From Acanthosoma haemorrhoidale (taxonomy: Eukaryota; Arthropoda; Insecta; Hemiptera; Acanthosomatidae), in assembly GCA_930367205.1 (NCBI GenBank), contig OV884009.1, forward strand, positions 91,657,189 to 91,721,188: a stretch of DNA of 64,000 nucleotides, written 5' to 3'. Under the pieces are notes generated by a model. That model was not told the DNA's origin, ran no database searches, and saw only the letters and a list, made by a program, of their open reading frames with translations. The position numbers and the translations under genes were made by a program. Below are positions 36,125 to 46,560 of the stretch, one piece after another (positions within the stretch are counted from its first letter, which is position 1; the number at the start of each line of letters is the position of its first letter).

Positions 36125-36445
36125 AAACGAGCTCTATGATGTTCTCTGGTAAACAATGACCATTATGATGGTATTTGGGATTTTAAATTCACTTTATCAA
36201 GTCTTTTTCTAACAGTTTCTGCACATATTGCTAATCAGAAGTGTACGAAGGAGTTGAGCAGTCTCAGTGGCAGTTTAAAACCGATTTCGAAGAGTGTGTG
36301 GTACAATAAACCGGTCATCTCTTGGCTCTGTCACTCGTGGCCGACCTGATCCGAGTCTGCGATTGCGCCAACCAGTGTAATTATTCCCCGTACAGTAGTT
36401 TCAGGTAAACCCAATACACGGGAAGCACATCTTCTACTAAAGCCC
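36125..36445 (-). pseudogene. Tc1-like transposase relic, second copy
   Basis: On the minus strand the motif order is VLGLPETTV (first helix-turn-helix), WRNRRLGSGRPRVTEPRDDR (linker with the GRPR-type AT-hook and the start of the second helix-turn-helix), LRNRF, TATETAQL, then near 36230-36130 a CAETVRKRLDKVNLKS segment and REHHRARL. This is the full N-terminal DNA-binding part of a Tc1-type transposase up to the edge of the catalytic domain. At least two frame changes break it. It is the same family as the relic at 9430-9765. Confidence 0.75.
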
Positions 36446-36599
36446 TAGGGGCAAGGGTCTCGTCGACTCGGCCACTGCCCGGTGGTTGTTAAGAAAGAGA
36501 TAAAATGGTTACCTGTCGATCTCTGACCTTTGCTAACGGTCAAGTGGCAGGTAGCTTAATTCATATTTTGTTTATTAATCTGACTCAATAACATCTTAG

Positions 36600-37070
36600 A
36601 AGGTTTACCCCTAATAGTGCACTATCTTCAGGAGAAGAGGTACAGGGTAGGTGTCATAGGTAGTTTACCTGGTCTTGGAGTGACCACTAATTCACACTCG
36701 GTATCTAAGGGTAGGCGAAAACCGTCCGGGTCCCAAAGGCGATTGTTAATCGGAGAGAAGACTGGATCGCCGGGGGAGACGCTACTAGGTACATTTTGTA
36801 GGGCCACAGAGACCGTCATCCGCATGGAAGGGATACCCTCCAAGGATGTGCTAGTTTTAGCGAGACGAAGGCAGAGAGTCCTATCAGGAAGGTGTGAGTA
36901 AAACATAGCAAGGTTAGGAAAGAGAGGTGCAGAGGTAGTTAAATAAGAAAGCCAGTGCCGGGATAGAGAGCAGTGTTCACTTCAAGTTTCGGGTTCCGAT
37001 TATGTGAAAAAAAAGCCTATTATAGGCAAGTCAGAGACCGGGCTATGCCGTTTTACCAATTACATTAAAA
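36600..37070 (-). repeat. Family-P repeat, copy 5, with type-II 5' module
   Basis: Read on the minus strand from about 37060, a type-II module (TTGCCTATAATAGGC, GAACACTGCTCTC, CCGGCACTGGC) leads into the shared body at CTTGCTATGTTTTA (36912). A 92-codon frame (36906-36628) is fully open, starting at the ATG of the body's first TATGTTTTA word. It contains DPDGFRLPLDTECELVVTPR. It is the best preserved version of the frame seen in fragments in copies 1, 3 and 4. Confidence 0.75.
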
Positions 37071-37958
37071 AATCATAACTTCAACTGAAAAAAGAGGTCA
37101 ATAGAAATTACGATAGTAGAAGGGAGTAAGGAATTCCGTGAATTCAAAAAAGGAAACAGTTCTCACTCTAATTATTTAAGAAAACCAAGAATGCAACAAG
37201 CAGTTTATATCATTTCTCCGAAATGCACCCGATTGAAAGTGACGGATGAACTATAATTAGAAAAAAAGTATTTATAACTTTCAAAGAAATGTGTAACAAA
37301 ATATGTGAAAAATTAACCGTTCGAACGTGAAACGTACTATTCTCTCCTTTTCTTTAGAACATAATACGCACTAGCTTGGACGGTGTTCTGGGCCTTCTTC
37401 TGGCTCTGTAAGTACGAGGAATAGTTGGATTTTTTCTCTCAGCTGACTATATAGATCTCCCTTGAGCCGTTGATCGACACGAGGTTTGACAAGCTGGATC
37501 CCAACATTTTTCAAAACATGACTTTTTGATATTTGAATGAATCACCGAAGCATTGATGCTTGGTCTAGTGGGTACAAAACAATCTCAAAGGCCAACGCCA
37601 ACTTCCCCTTGCTGTCGTATAATCATGGACCATTTTGTCGAAAGTGTCAACTCCATCTTTAGTGGAGTTATAGAAATAACAACATAAAACAGTATTGATC
37701 CATAACTCACTAAAAACACTAATAGACAATGAACAGAGAAAGTAAACTTAAGAAGGTAACTAGTAACCCCAGGAGGTGGGAAAACAGGTAAGCAACTCGG
37801 AGAAGAGTTGTTACAATACTAGCAATAGGATGAAGGAGAATGGAGAATAGTCAGAACAAGAATAGTCAGGATGTGACATGTTCTCCTAAGGCTTTCCTTG
37901 AAACCTCTCTGGGGTGACTTATAACCCCTGTTACCTTTCTAGGGTTAATATATATACG
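37071..37958. other. Unique DNA, nothing recognised
   Basis: No coding frame or repeat match. Confidence 0.45.
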
Positions 37959-37959
37959 A

Positions 37960-38575
37960 ACTTCATTACGATAAAATTACAACCTACTTTATTGGCCAAT
38001 AATTAATTGTGAGGAATATTCTCATTCATACCACATTTACAATATTCATTCATTCGCTCAGTCATACAGTATTTATAAACAGCCCAGAGATCTCCAAAAT
38101 CCACATGGCTGCCACCTCCCTCGCATGAGAAAGATGAAGTGGAGTCTCGGGAAGTCCCCCACGCTCCTCCGTCAGCCGCGTCACTGGTTACGAGTCTGTG
38201 GAAGCTGACCAAGAGCGCGAGAGCCACATACGCTATGGACATGATTGGAGAATCTGGCCATAGCAAGGACTCCTACTGTAATGCATTTATAGCAGGTCAC
38301 GAGGCCACTGCCGTTGTAGTATCCGGATTATAGGGATAAGTGGCGCAGTGTAATGGCTGTGCTAGGGGATTAGGGTGGTTGGATAGGTTACTATGGAATT
38401 TCATGAACTTGGAAGGGAGTTCAAGAATGTAATGTATATTAAGATCGTTACGAAGGGTTTTGGTGCTGACGTAATAAAGGGAATTTACTATTGTTCTCAG
38501 GACTTTAAAGGATTGGATACGCTTGATGTTTGTCTTTTTTTACTGTCCCCCCATAGGTATATTATCTTGAATATG
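37960..38575 (-). mobile_element. JkA LINE fragment, standard 3' UTR
   Basis: The minus-strand 5'-truncated copy contains the complete standard 3' UTR (with the ACTCCACTTCATC and GAATGACTGAGCGAATG landmarks) and the last part of ORF2. It breaks off near 38570 where the PIWTYG-type motif should begin. Several small deletions are present in the coding part. Confidence 0.85.
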
Positions 38576-39270
38576 TAAAATAAAGTCTAAAGCCTGACGG
38601 CACACAAAATGTTTTGCTAAGGAATTTATATGAAAATACAAATCATCCCAGTATCAGTTATGGGATATTGGGCTATCTATACGATATATGTATGTACAGG
38701 CATCGTGGCTATTAATTATGACTCGTAGGAATGAGAAAATGAGGAAAAGCGTGGGGGAGGATTTCTGAGGGCGGTTTATTGTTATTTTATTAAGAGGCCT
38801 CAGGGATGGATGAAAAGACAGCGGATAAAGTGGCAGCTAGGGCTGCTTACATAAGCGACTTCATGCATCATGACCGCGAACCGCGGGAATTATCTCCGAG
38901 CCCCGCCAAACAGAACATCATTAATTACCATAATACGTTAGAGCCGGGAGAATGATGGCCGTGTACTTTCAATAAATATCAGTATAAAAAGCAGCCAGGC
39001 CGGAAGGCCTACTCATGCGCTCATTTGGAAGCAACTATAATTTTAATAACCTTCCTGAATATGACGTCCCTGATAAATGAGCTCAGGTAGCTTGGCTCAT
39101 TCAAATACTGGCTCCTGGCCGCTTTCGACACTGTTTCATCCCTTTCTAAACGCTTTATACACTCAATATTATCTCATGGCCCTTTTATCAATTTGGCTTA
39201 CGTCTGAGCAGTGCTTAATTTCAACAGGAGAGGTTTTATTTTGAAAGGTTAACTTTTTTTTTTTTTTATT
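38576..39270. other. Unique DNA; GC-richer block at 38800-39160
   Basis: The block is not part of any repeat seen here. It contains CATCATTAATTACCATAATACG, several GCC-rich words and a TATAAAAAGCAGCC. It could be regulatory or a single-copy TE end. No reading frame is recognised. Confidence 0.35.
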
Positions 39271-39275
39271 ATTAT

Positions 39276-39690
39276 TTGGAAGGGATGAGTTCCAGGATGT
39301 AGGGTATAGTAGGATAGTTATGAAGGGTTTCGTTCTCAGGACTTTTGATAGAAAGGATTGTATACAATTGATTTTTGGTTTTTTATCTGCACCTAAGCCC
39401 TATTACGTATGTCCAGATTGACTTGAGTAGAACTTTGTAGATTATCAATTTATTTTATATCAAAATATAGAAAGTCCTACCACCCTAATCCCCTAGCACA
39501 GTCATTACACTGCACCACTCATCCCTATAATCCTCCTAAGGGACTAAAGCGGCAATGGCCTCGTGATCTACTATATAACAGTGTGAGTCCCGGCAATGGC
39601 CAGTTTCACCAATTATATCATGATCGTCTTTGGCTCTCCCGCTCTTGGTATGTCTCTACTGCCTCGTATAGGAGCTGTCTACAGGTCAGT
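39276..39690. mobile_element. JkA fragment in inverted arrangement
   Basis: From 39276 to about 39477 the ORF2 C-terminal region is on the minus strand. From about 39479 to 39690 the immediately following element sequence is on the plus strand (CCACCCTAATCCCCTAGCAC onward). The two parts are adjacent in element coordinates apart from roughly 29 missing bases at the switch. This fits twin priming, but the final about 270 bases of the 3' UTR are missing, so a later deletion or rearrangement is also needed. Confidence 0.7.
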
Positions 39691-40039
39691 GGATAGTGAA
39701 GCTATGGACTGTATTGCTAAGTGTATGTTTCACCTCACATTTCATAGAGAAGGCGGCCATGTTGAAAGGCTGTAGATCAGCTATACTAGAGATAAAAGTA
39801 GGGAGTCGGGCCAGACCCTCATAACACCGTCCGTGGCCTCCTAGTAGCGTCGCAGGCTCTTAATAAAATTACTTGCGTTTGCGGCTGCTATCTGCTAAAT
39901 ATTTTATATTTATAAAAAAAATAATTATTAATTCAGAAAAATGCTGCTTATTATGAAACATGCGTTTCTATCAGCAGGTAATGTCTAAAAAAAAAAAAAA
40001 ACACTCAAGGTCTCTGCGACCAATGTTTACTCCGTTGCC

Positions 40040-41288
40040 TGCGGCGATCTAGTAAAAATGTTGACCCTGTAAATTCTTCAGCACCCAGCAGCTCTACGGA
40101 AAAAATGCCATCACAACCTAACACATCTAAACAAACAACAACCCATGAGTCTTCATTTTTCACGCCCAACAGTTATGAGGTGTTGAAGGTATGAGGTAGT
40201 TGAGCTGAGGATTCTACACTATCACCCACACAGCCCAAGGCATCAGCGATAATTGTACGCAGGATTAGTAATTTTAAATTGCTATGTACCCAATCGAGTA
40301 AAATCGTATACACGAAAATCGAGGGATATACACGTTCCTCAATCGGTCTCGGGACACAAAAGTTTCTCCGGACACTCCCGACACATACTGAGCGATAATC
40401 AAATATATGAAAAAAACTAAGGCCAACTTCCAAACTTACCAGCTAAAGCAGGAAAGATCGCTACGGGTGGTGATTAGAAACCTACATCCTACTACACCAG
40501 TGGAAGAGATAGAAAAGGGGCTCTTAGGCTTAGGACACAAGGATCGCCAAATTACCAATGGGCTTCGTGCGGAAAGGCAAGAAGACGAAGCTATCAAGAC
40601 ACCACTGCCCCTGTTATTTGTGGATCTAGCAAGAACACCTGGATTGAAAAAAATCTACGAGCTTACCCACTTGTATTACACAGGAAGAAAGGTCGAAAAA
40701 CCTTACCCGAAACGTGACATAGTCCAATGCCATAATTGCCAGGCACATGGGCACACGAAGTCATACTGTCACTACCCTCCTACGTGTGTTTAGTGCAGTG
40801 GGCAGCACAAAAGTGAATTGTGCAAGAAGCCCCTAAAATCACCTACTATATGCATGGTCTGCCAGCAAGGCCACCCGGCAAGCTATAAAGGCTGTGAGGC
40901 TTACAAAATTCTGAAGTTGAGGAGTGAACAACATCGTCAGCCAGAAAAAGAGAAGCCAGCCACAGGTAGCCCAAGAAGTGCCCCCACCAGAAGTTTGAGG
41001 CCTTCAGTCTCTTTTGCTGATGCCGTTCGGAGCAGAGAGCAGGCAAAGACATTGCCCACTCCTCGTCCACAAGTTATTCTTCCCCAGCATTCCGTTCATC
41101 CCACCAACAAAGCAAACTCAATCCCATCCTCAACCACCCATCTCGCATATCCCGCCACCTTCAAGCTCTCAGATCTCACTAATCTATTAACATCATTCCT
41201 TACAGAGTTCAGAACCCTAATTACCCCTTTCATTTCCATTCTCACAAATCATGTCACCTTTCTCATCCCCATTAAACAAAACCTATAA
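40040..41288 (+). pseudogene. JkA ORF1 (Gag-like nucleic-acid-binding protein), broken
   Basis: The N-terminal part (about 40040-40330) reads SSKNVDPVNSSAPSS, then THESSFFTPNSYEVLK and, after two stops, IIVRRISNF, typical of the Jockey ORF1 region before the PRE domain. After a frame change the main frame (40407-40793) has FQTYQLKQERSLRVVIRNLH and the first zinc knuckle CHNCQAHGHTKSYC. An in-frame TAG at 40791-40793 interrupts the second knuckle, which continues as CSGQHKSELC in the same frame (40818-41288), followed by a third CMVCQQGHPASYKGC and a proline/serine-rich tail. In Jockey elements this protein coats the RNA and targets particles. Here it is inactivated by at least three lesions. 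Confidence 0.9.
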
Positions 41289-43495
41289 GTGGATCCTTCC
41301 GACTCCTTATGTATTCTCCTTTGGAATTCGAATGGTGTTCGCACCCGCACTAATGAACTGACTGCACTAATTCACGACAAGAACATCCAGGTAGTATTCA
41401 TTACTGAAACAAGAATTACGAGTAAACGACCTTTTACAATTTGACAGTACCAGACTTATCGAATTAATCAGCCAGATGGAAGAGCACATGCAGGCACCGC
41501 TGTCATTGTCCATAACTCCATTTCCCATAACACAGTTCCTTTGGTAGCACATGATTTCCTTCAGTCCCCTGAAGTGCCAATCAGCACTTTCAATTTTCCC
41601 CTCAATCTAGTATCAGTTTACTGCCCTCCCAATAAATCCATTTCTCATTCCCGATTCATCTCCTTTCTAGACTCCATCGGGCATCGTTTCCTTGTGGGAT
41701 GTGACTTTAACGCAAAGCACCTACATTGGGGCTCAAGATCCAGAAATACACGAGGACGTGCTATGCTCTCTGCACTTACACGGAAACATTGCTGCACTAT
41801 CTCTCCTGACACAGCTACCTATTGGCCATTAGATACAAACCGAAATCCAGATCTTCTTGACTTTTTCTTCTACAATAGGTTAGGAACACTAAACTATTCA
41901 CTCACACGCCTCGACGACCTCTCCTCCGATCATAGTCCTGTCATCCTTACCATTTCCCTAAGATCTAAACTGCCTCCTCCTTCATTTATCAGGGATATTC
42001 TTACAGACTCTGTAGACCTCAAAGTACCTCTGAAAACATCCCAATACCTAGAAGATGCTGTGCATTCCTTCAGTACTCTGATCCGGAGGTCGGCCAGGGA
42101 GGCAACGTCACCCCACCGTCATCTGAAAGTTCACAATCAAAATCCTTTACCTCAGTATCTCAAAGACCTAATCCAATCCAAACGCCTCTCGAGAAAAGTG
42201 TGGCAAAGATCCCGACATCCTGCTGATCGACGCTCATATAATCAGTACTGCAGGTTGGTAAAGCGGCATCCTTCCGTTCCGATTCTTTAATTCCTATCTC
42301 TCCTCTCTGTCTACCAGGGATAACTCCTTGTGGAATCTAACTAAGAAAATCCTAAAATATCATCCTGTTTCACACCCACTTCGTCGTGATGATGGGTCCT
42401 GGGCGGCTTCGGATGGTGAGAGGGCAGAAGAGTTTGCACTGCATCTTTCCCGTACTTTCACTCCTCAAAACAATACTCATCGCCCAACTGTTAAAGAAGA
42501 CGCCTCATCTTATCATCCAATTAGTCTACTCCCTATCCTCTCAAAAATATTTGAAAAACTCCTATTAAAACGCCTACTTCAAATTGTCAAATCAAAAAAC
42601 CTATATCCTTGTGATATGTGTTGTTGATTACATATCCTCAGCCCTTGAAACCAAACAATAGTACACTGATGCCATTCTGGACATAGCTCTAGCTTTTGAC
42701 AGGGTCTGGCACGCAGGATTGCTTTACAAGCTCGAAGGATATTTACCGCAGACCCTATTCCAAATCCTGCAGTCCTACCTTTCAAACAGCTTCTTCCAAG
42801 TCCGCTGTGGTTTAGATCCTGTGTCTAACTACTATCCCATAAAAGCAAGAGTTCCACAGGCCGCGACCTGGCTACCATCCTCTGTAATCTATACACCGCT
42901 CTACCCCCAATACCATCTTGGCAACATTTGCAAATGACACTGCAGTCCTGTCAACCCATTCAGACCCTGATATAGCATCCCAAAACCTTCAAAAACACTT
43001 TGATGATATCGAGTATTGGTACAACCAATGGCGAATCTAAGTCAATGAAGCAAAATGTTCCCACATTACCTTTACCCTCTGTCCACCAGTCTTTTTAAAT
43101 TCAATTCCCCTCCCTGTGTCTGGGACAGTACGGTATTTAAGCTTCCATCTCGACAAAAGACTGACATGGAACCCACACATGACACTAAAAAGACAAGAAC
43201 TGCACAGACTACTTTGAGGGACATCCCATCTCTCAATAGAAAATAAACTACTTATTTACAAAGCTATGCTTAGGCCAATCTGGACATACGAAATAGAGGT
43301 ATGGGGGACAGAAACAAGTCAAACATCAAGCGCATCCAATCTTTTCAATCAAATTACGTCAGAAACAAAACCCTTCATAATGATCTGAATATACCCTAAA
43401 ATCTTGAACTCATCCCTTCCAAGTTCATAAAATTCCATAGTAACCTATCCAACCACCCTAATTCCCTAGTCATTGCACTGCACCACTCATCCCTA
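41289..43495 (+). pseudogene. JkA ORF2 (endonuclease-reverse transcriptase), broken
   Basis: ORF2 begins directly after the ORF1 stop. The codon there is GTG where ATG is expected, followed by LCILLWNSNGV. The AP-type endonuclease spans about 41310-41960: FITETRIT, NLVSVYCPPN, VGCDFNAKHLHWGS and LSSDHSPV carry its catalytic residues, with one in-frame TGA near 41441. The frame then shifts at about 42290. The linker and the start of the fingers follow (DASSYHPISLLP), but roughly 100 residues before it are missing. Motif A survives as AFDRVWHAGLLYKL (about 42690) and the catalytic YADD motif reads FANDTAVLS (about 42925). The C-terminal part beyond 43100 is frame-broken. The frame spans about 730 codons of the roughly 900 typical for the clade. 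Confidence 0.9.
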
Positions 43496-43674
43496 TAATC
43501 CTCCTCGGAGACTAAAACGGCAGTAGTCTCGTAACCTTCTATAAATATTGGGGGGCCAGTGGGAGTCCTGGCAATGGCCAGTTTCTCTAATTATGTCCAG
43601 AGCGTCTGTAGCTCTCGCACTCTTGGGCAGCCTCCGCTGGCTCTTATCCAGTGACGAGGCTGACGTAGGAGCGT

Positions 43675-43952
43675 TACCTGTCCTAGTAATTAGTATGTAA
43701 GTTAGTTTTAAGGTTGATTAAAAATGTGAGCCGCATAACCTTTATTAGTCAGTTTAGTCCAGTCACGTATAATGTATATGATTGTACTTGTTTATTCATT
43801 ATATAATTTTTATAAAATAACAAAACCTGTATATAATGTAGCGATGCTATAGGAAATACAAAAATGATTTGTAAATAGATTTGTCTGAGGATTTGTAATT
43901 AGATATAATTATCTGTAAATTTAAAGGGGCTACGAAAAAAAAACAAAAAAAA
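43675..43952 (+). mobile_element. Nested 278-bp A-tailed insertion in the JkA 3' UTR
   Basis: The JkA 3' UTR is interrupted by 278 bp flanked by a perfect 12-bp duplication ACGTAGGAGCGT (43663-43674 and 43953-43964). Other copies have this word once, directly followed by GGGGGACTTCC. The insert begins TACCTGTCCTAG and ends in an A-rich tail (CGAAAAAAAAACAAAAAAA). That is the signature of target-primed insertion of a LINE 3' end or a SINE. It has no coding frame and no recognisable tRNA-like A box, so a truncated LINE 3' UTR of another family is more likely than a SINE. Confidence 0.85.
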
Positions 43953-44506
43953 ACGTAGGAGCGTGGGGGACTTCCCAAGACTCGGCTTTCTCCTTCGCAC
44001 GCGAAGGAGGTGACAACCATGTGGACTTGGGGGGCCTCTGGGCAGTTTTTATACATAGTATGAATGAGCGAGTGAATGAAAATTGTAAATTGGTATGAAT
44101 GATATCATTTATCACAATTACTTATAGCCCAATCAGGCAGATTGTAATTTTATCATAATAAAGTTGTTGTATACACTACATACTGTGTGGAATGTCTCAG
44201 GAAAAGTGGGGTCTGGGGCTAAAGCTGAGACGTATATGTATAAGAAAAGGATAAGATTCTGGGAATTAGTGAGGTCTAGGATGAGGTTGCTTACTTAAAA
44301 ATAAGAGGGGACCACAGTGACTTTCATGAAGTCACGAGTCATGCATACAGTTCTGCTCAAGCCCTCTCGACTTGTTCTTAGCATTATATAACTTCTCCCG
44401 TTTTTAATTCCTGTACTACTGGGCAGGATGGTGATGTTAAGAAATAACAAAGACATTACATTAGTTTCTAAATACATTTTTCTCAATTTGGTTATAAATA
44501 ATTTCC

Positions 44507-44800
44507 TTAGTATCTAACTAGGTAAGGGTAAGTGTATAGGTAAGTTGTATCCTTACTGTTAATACAAAATGAGTTGGATTTTATATAGTTACATGTTCTA
44601 ACAAAGGTTTCTTGTATATTGTACAGAATTAAATTGTTAGGCATTATAGTGGTTATCACATGATTGTCTTTTCGTACAGGCACAGGTAAAAGATAGATTG
44701 AACTTAGTTTTGGTCCTTTCTTTCGTAATTGTATGATGTAATGAATGAGTCCGTTTCGTATAGCACATGCAATTTCACTTGTTAACCAAATGATTTCCAA
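44507..44800 (-). pseudogene. Possible env-like relic of the errantivirus
   Basis: A 97-codon frame has a pattern reminiscent of the ectodomain of errantivirus envelope proteins: a YLLPVPV-type stretch, then VRTCNYIKSNSFC with two spaced cysteines. It lies downstream of the integrase relic on the same strand, where env is expected. There is no fusion-peptide or transmembrane segment I can point to. The assignment depends mainly on position and is tentative. Confidence 0.35.
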
Positions 44801-44956
44801 GTCTTGCGATATAAGTTGGTCATCAATTAATGTTTTATGACGTTAACATGACGGCTTCCCATTCTACATGTTTCCAAAGACAGTTCCATGTCTAGTATTT
44901 GTACAGTTAAGTAATTTAATATTTCGTACAGTTCGGTTAGTTGATTACTTCCATGA

Positions 44957-44957
<1 letters not shown>

Positions 44958-44991
<34 letters not shown>
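44958..44991. repeat. (ATT)n microsatellite
   Basis: About eleven ATT units in a row, inside or next to the errantivirus relic. Confidence 0.95.
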
Positions 44992-45426
44992 GCAGCTATT
45001 GTGAGTGTCACTGTCAGTATCAATGTCCATCTGTTCTCCATCTGAAACATTCTGTTCTTGTGGTATAAAATTCCTCTATTTGCTCTTTCTTTTTCTAACT
45101 ATATTATCTGTGCGTACTTTTATTTTATTTCGCTTGTCAATAAAAGGTAGGACAGGTTTGTATCTGTGTTTGTGTTTTGTTCTTGTTATTCGTTTAACGT
45201 AGGGTTTCTCTTTTTCTGTTTTGGAGTCTCTTGATATTTATTCAGTTTGTCGGTACTCAACTCTTTGTCGTTATTAATGCCTTTTCTAAAGTTTTTTTGA
45301 GCTTTTCGTGATAATTGCTAACAAGTTGTTCTGTTATAATTGCCTCTTATTTACTTTTACTATACCAAAAGTAGTCTCATTGGGAGACATTTTTAAATTT
45401 TTATTTAAAGAATTATTAAATGCCAT

Positions 45427-45990
45427 TTAATTTGTTTCTAAAGATTTGTCTTTATTTTCTCTCCTAATGGTTCGTAAAATTTCTATCAAAGTGGATCGGG
45501 CTTTATTAATGAGTCCTAGTGATTTGGAGTGATTGGGTGTTATGAAGTATGGTTTGATCCCTAGGGTTGTCAGTAAGTTCTTTATAAGGTTGTTATTGTA
45601 TTTTCGTCCGTTGTTCATTTTTATACGAACAGGGCTGGGGAAATGAGCCAAGTACTCTGTCAAAACTTCAAATACATTGATAGGGTTACAGGCTTTTCCA
45701 GTTCTGGTGAACATTCTTTTTGAAAAGGTGTCTACTATTGAGAACATTTGTTTTCCTTCATACCTAAGGGTGTCCATTATTAGTTCTTCGAATGGTCTGT
45801 CTGTCGTTGGGGTTACTTGGTATTTTTGTTTTGATAGGTTTTCGTTCATATTTCACAGTTCTACATACAGGGTAGTTCTTGATTAAGTCTGAAATGTGGT
45901 CTCTCATGTTAGGCCAATAGTAAGCCGGTTTTAGTTTTTCCTACGTATTATACCTCTGTCAAATGATTTACCAGTATGATAATTTTCAAC
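45427..45990 (-). pseudogene. Gypsy-type integrase relic
   Basis: The 140-codon frame at 45849-45427 covers the integrase core. It has the PFEELIMDT segment with the first catalytic Asp, IVDTFSKRMF, and then a degenerate second motif in which the usual Asp-Asn-Gly reads Asn-Asn-Gly. The third-motif region (normally containing Glu) is shifted to SLGLINKARSTL. Just upstream, in other frames at 45990-45850, a HISDLIKNYPVC-like stretch is the second half of the zinc-binding HHCC domain. The neighbouring frame at 46427-46215 resembles the linker before integrase in the 17.6/gypsy group. Loss of catalytic residues and the frame breaks make it inactive. Confidence 0.7.
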
Positions 45991-46560
45991 CATTTCTCTT
46001 TGTTCGTTTGCGTCGAGTACGTCTAAACGTTTTTTCTTGTAACGTTTTATTGTTACGAGCAGTTCGTTAACGGAAATGTTTCACTTATTAATTATTGTAT
46101 TTTGTTATCAGTCCCTTCAAATTCACTGCTAATGGTTTCAACATTTGGTTCACAATAAATTCCGTAAGTAGTATTTGGTCTTAAAATTTCTAACATGATT
46201 TCTTTCGTCCAAGTCTATAGTGCTGCTATAGTGCAAGGGTATGCTGTATCTCTAACGTATCTTGTTTTTTGAAAAGGTTTTGTGGTAGCAATGTTTTTTC
46301 CCCCTCTTTGTATAGATATTTGATTTTTTTCAACATTTATTGCTTTGTCGTCAGGGCTTATAAAAATTTGTTTGTTACTAGAGTCTTGGGAGTGATGTGT
46401 AGCTACTACACTAATTTCGTCTTCCATGGCTTCTGGGTTGAGTTCTTGTAAAATTTGGTTGTATTCTTCTGAGTCATTAGGTGTTGCTTCTATTAATCAA
46501 TGTCTTCTTCTGTTTCGACATCGTCAAGTTCTAGACATTTTTCAGAAGTTCAAGGTTTAG

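Larger units (their letters stand above)
40040..44168 (+). mobile_element. JkA LINE, longest copy (ORF1, ORF2, 3' UTR)
   Basis: The element runs from near a poly-A tract at 39991 through ORF1 (to 41288), ORF2 (41289 to about 43495) and the standard 3' UTR to the GGCAGATTGTAATTTTATC tail at about 44165. Motifs place it in the Jockey clade of non-LTR retrotransposons. It is inactive: ORF1 has nonsense codons and a frameshift, the ORF2 start codon is mutated, and part of the reverse transcriptase is deleted. A foreign 278-bp insertion sits in the 3' UTR. Confidence 0.92.
44300..46560 (-). mobile_element. Errantivirus-like Gypsy relic (pol end and possible env)
   Basis: Remains of an old Gypsy-type element on the minus strand, in the order RNase H/integrase spacer (46427-46215), integrase zinc region and core (about 45990-45427), integrase C-terminal tail (about 45300-45080) and a possible env-like segment (44800-44507). 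The pol-then-env order is that of insect errantiviruses. No LTRs are recognised. Frames are broken throughout, and a key catalytic acidic residue of the integrase core is replaced. It is an ancient, inactive copy. Confidence 0.6.
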
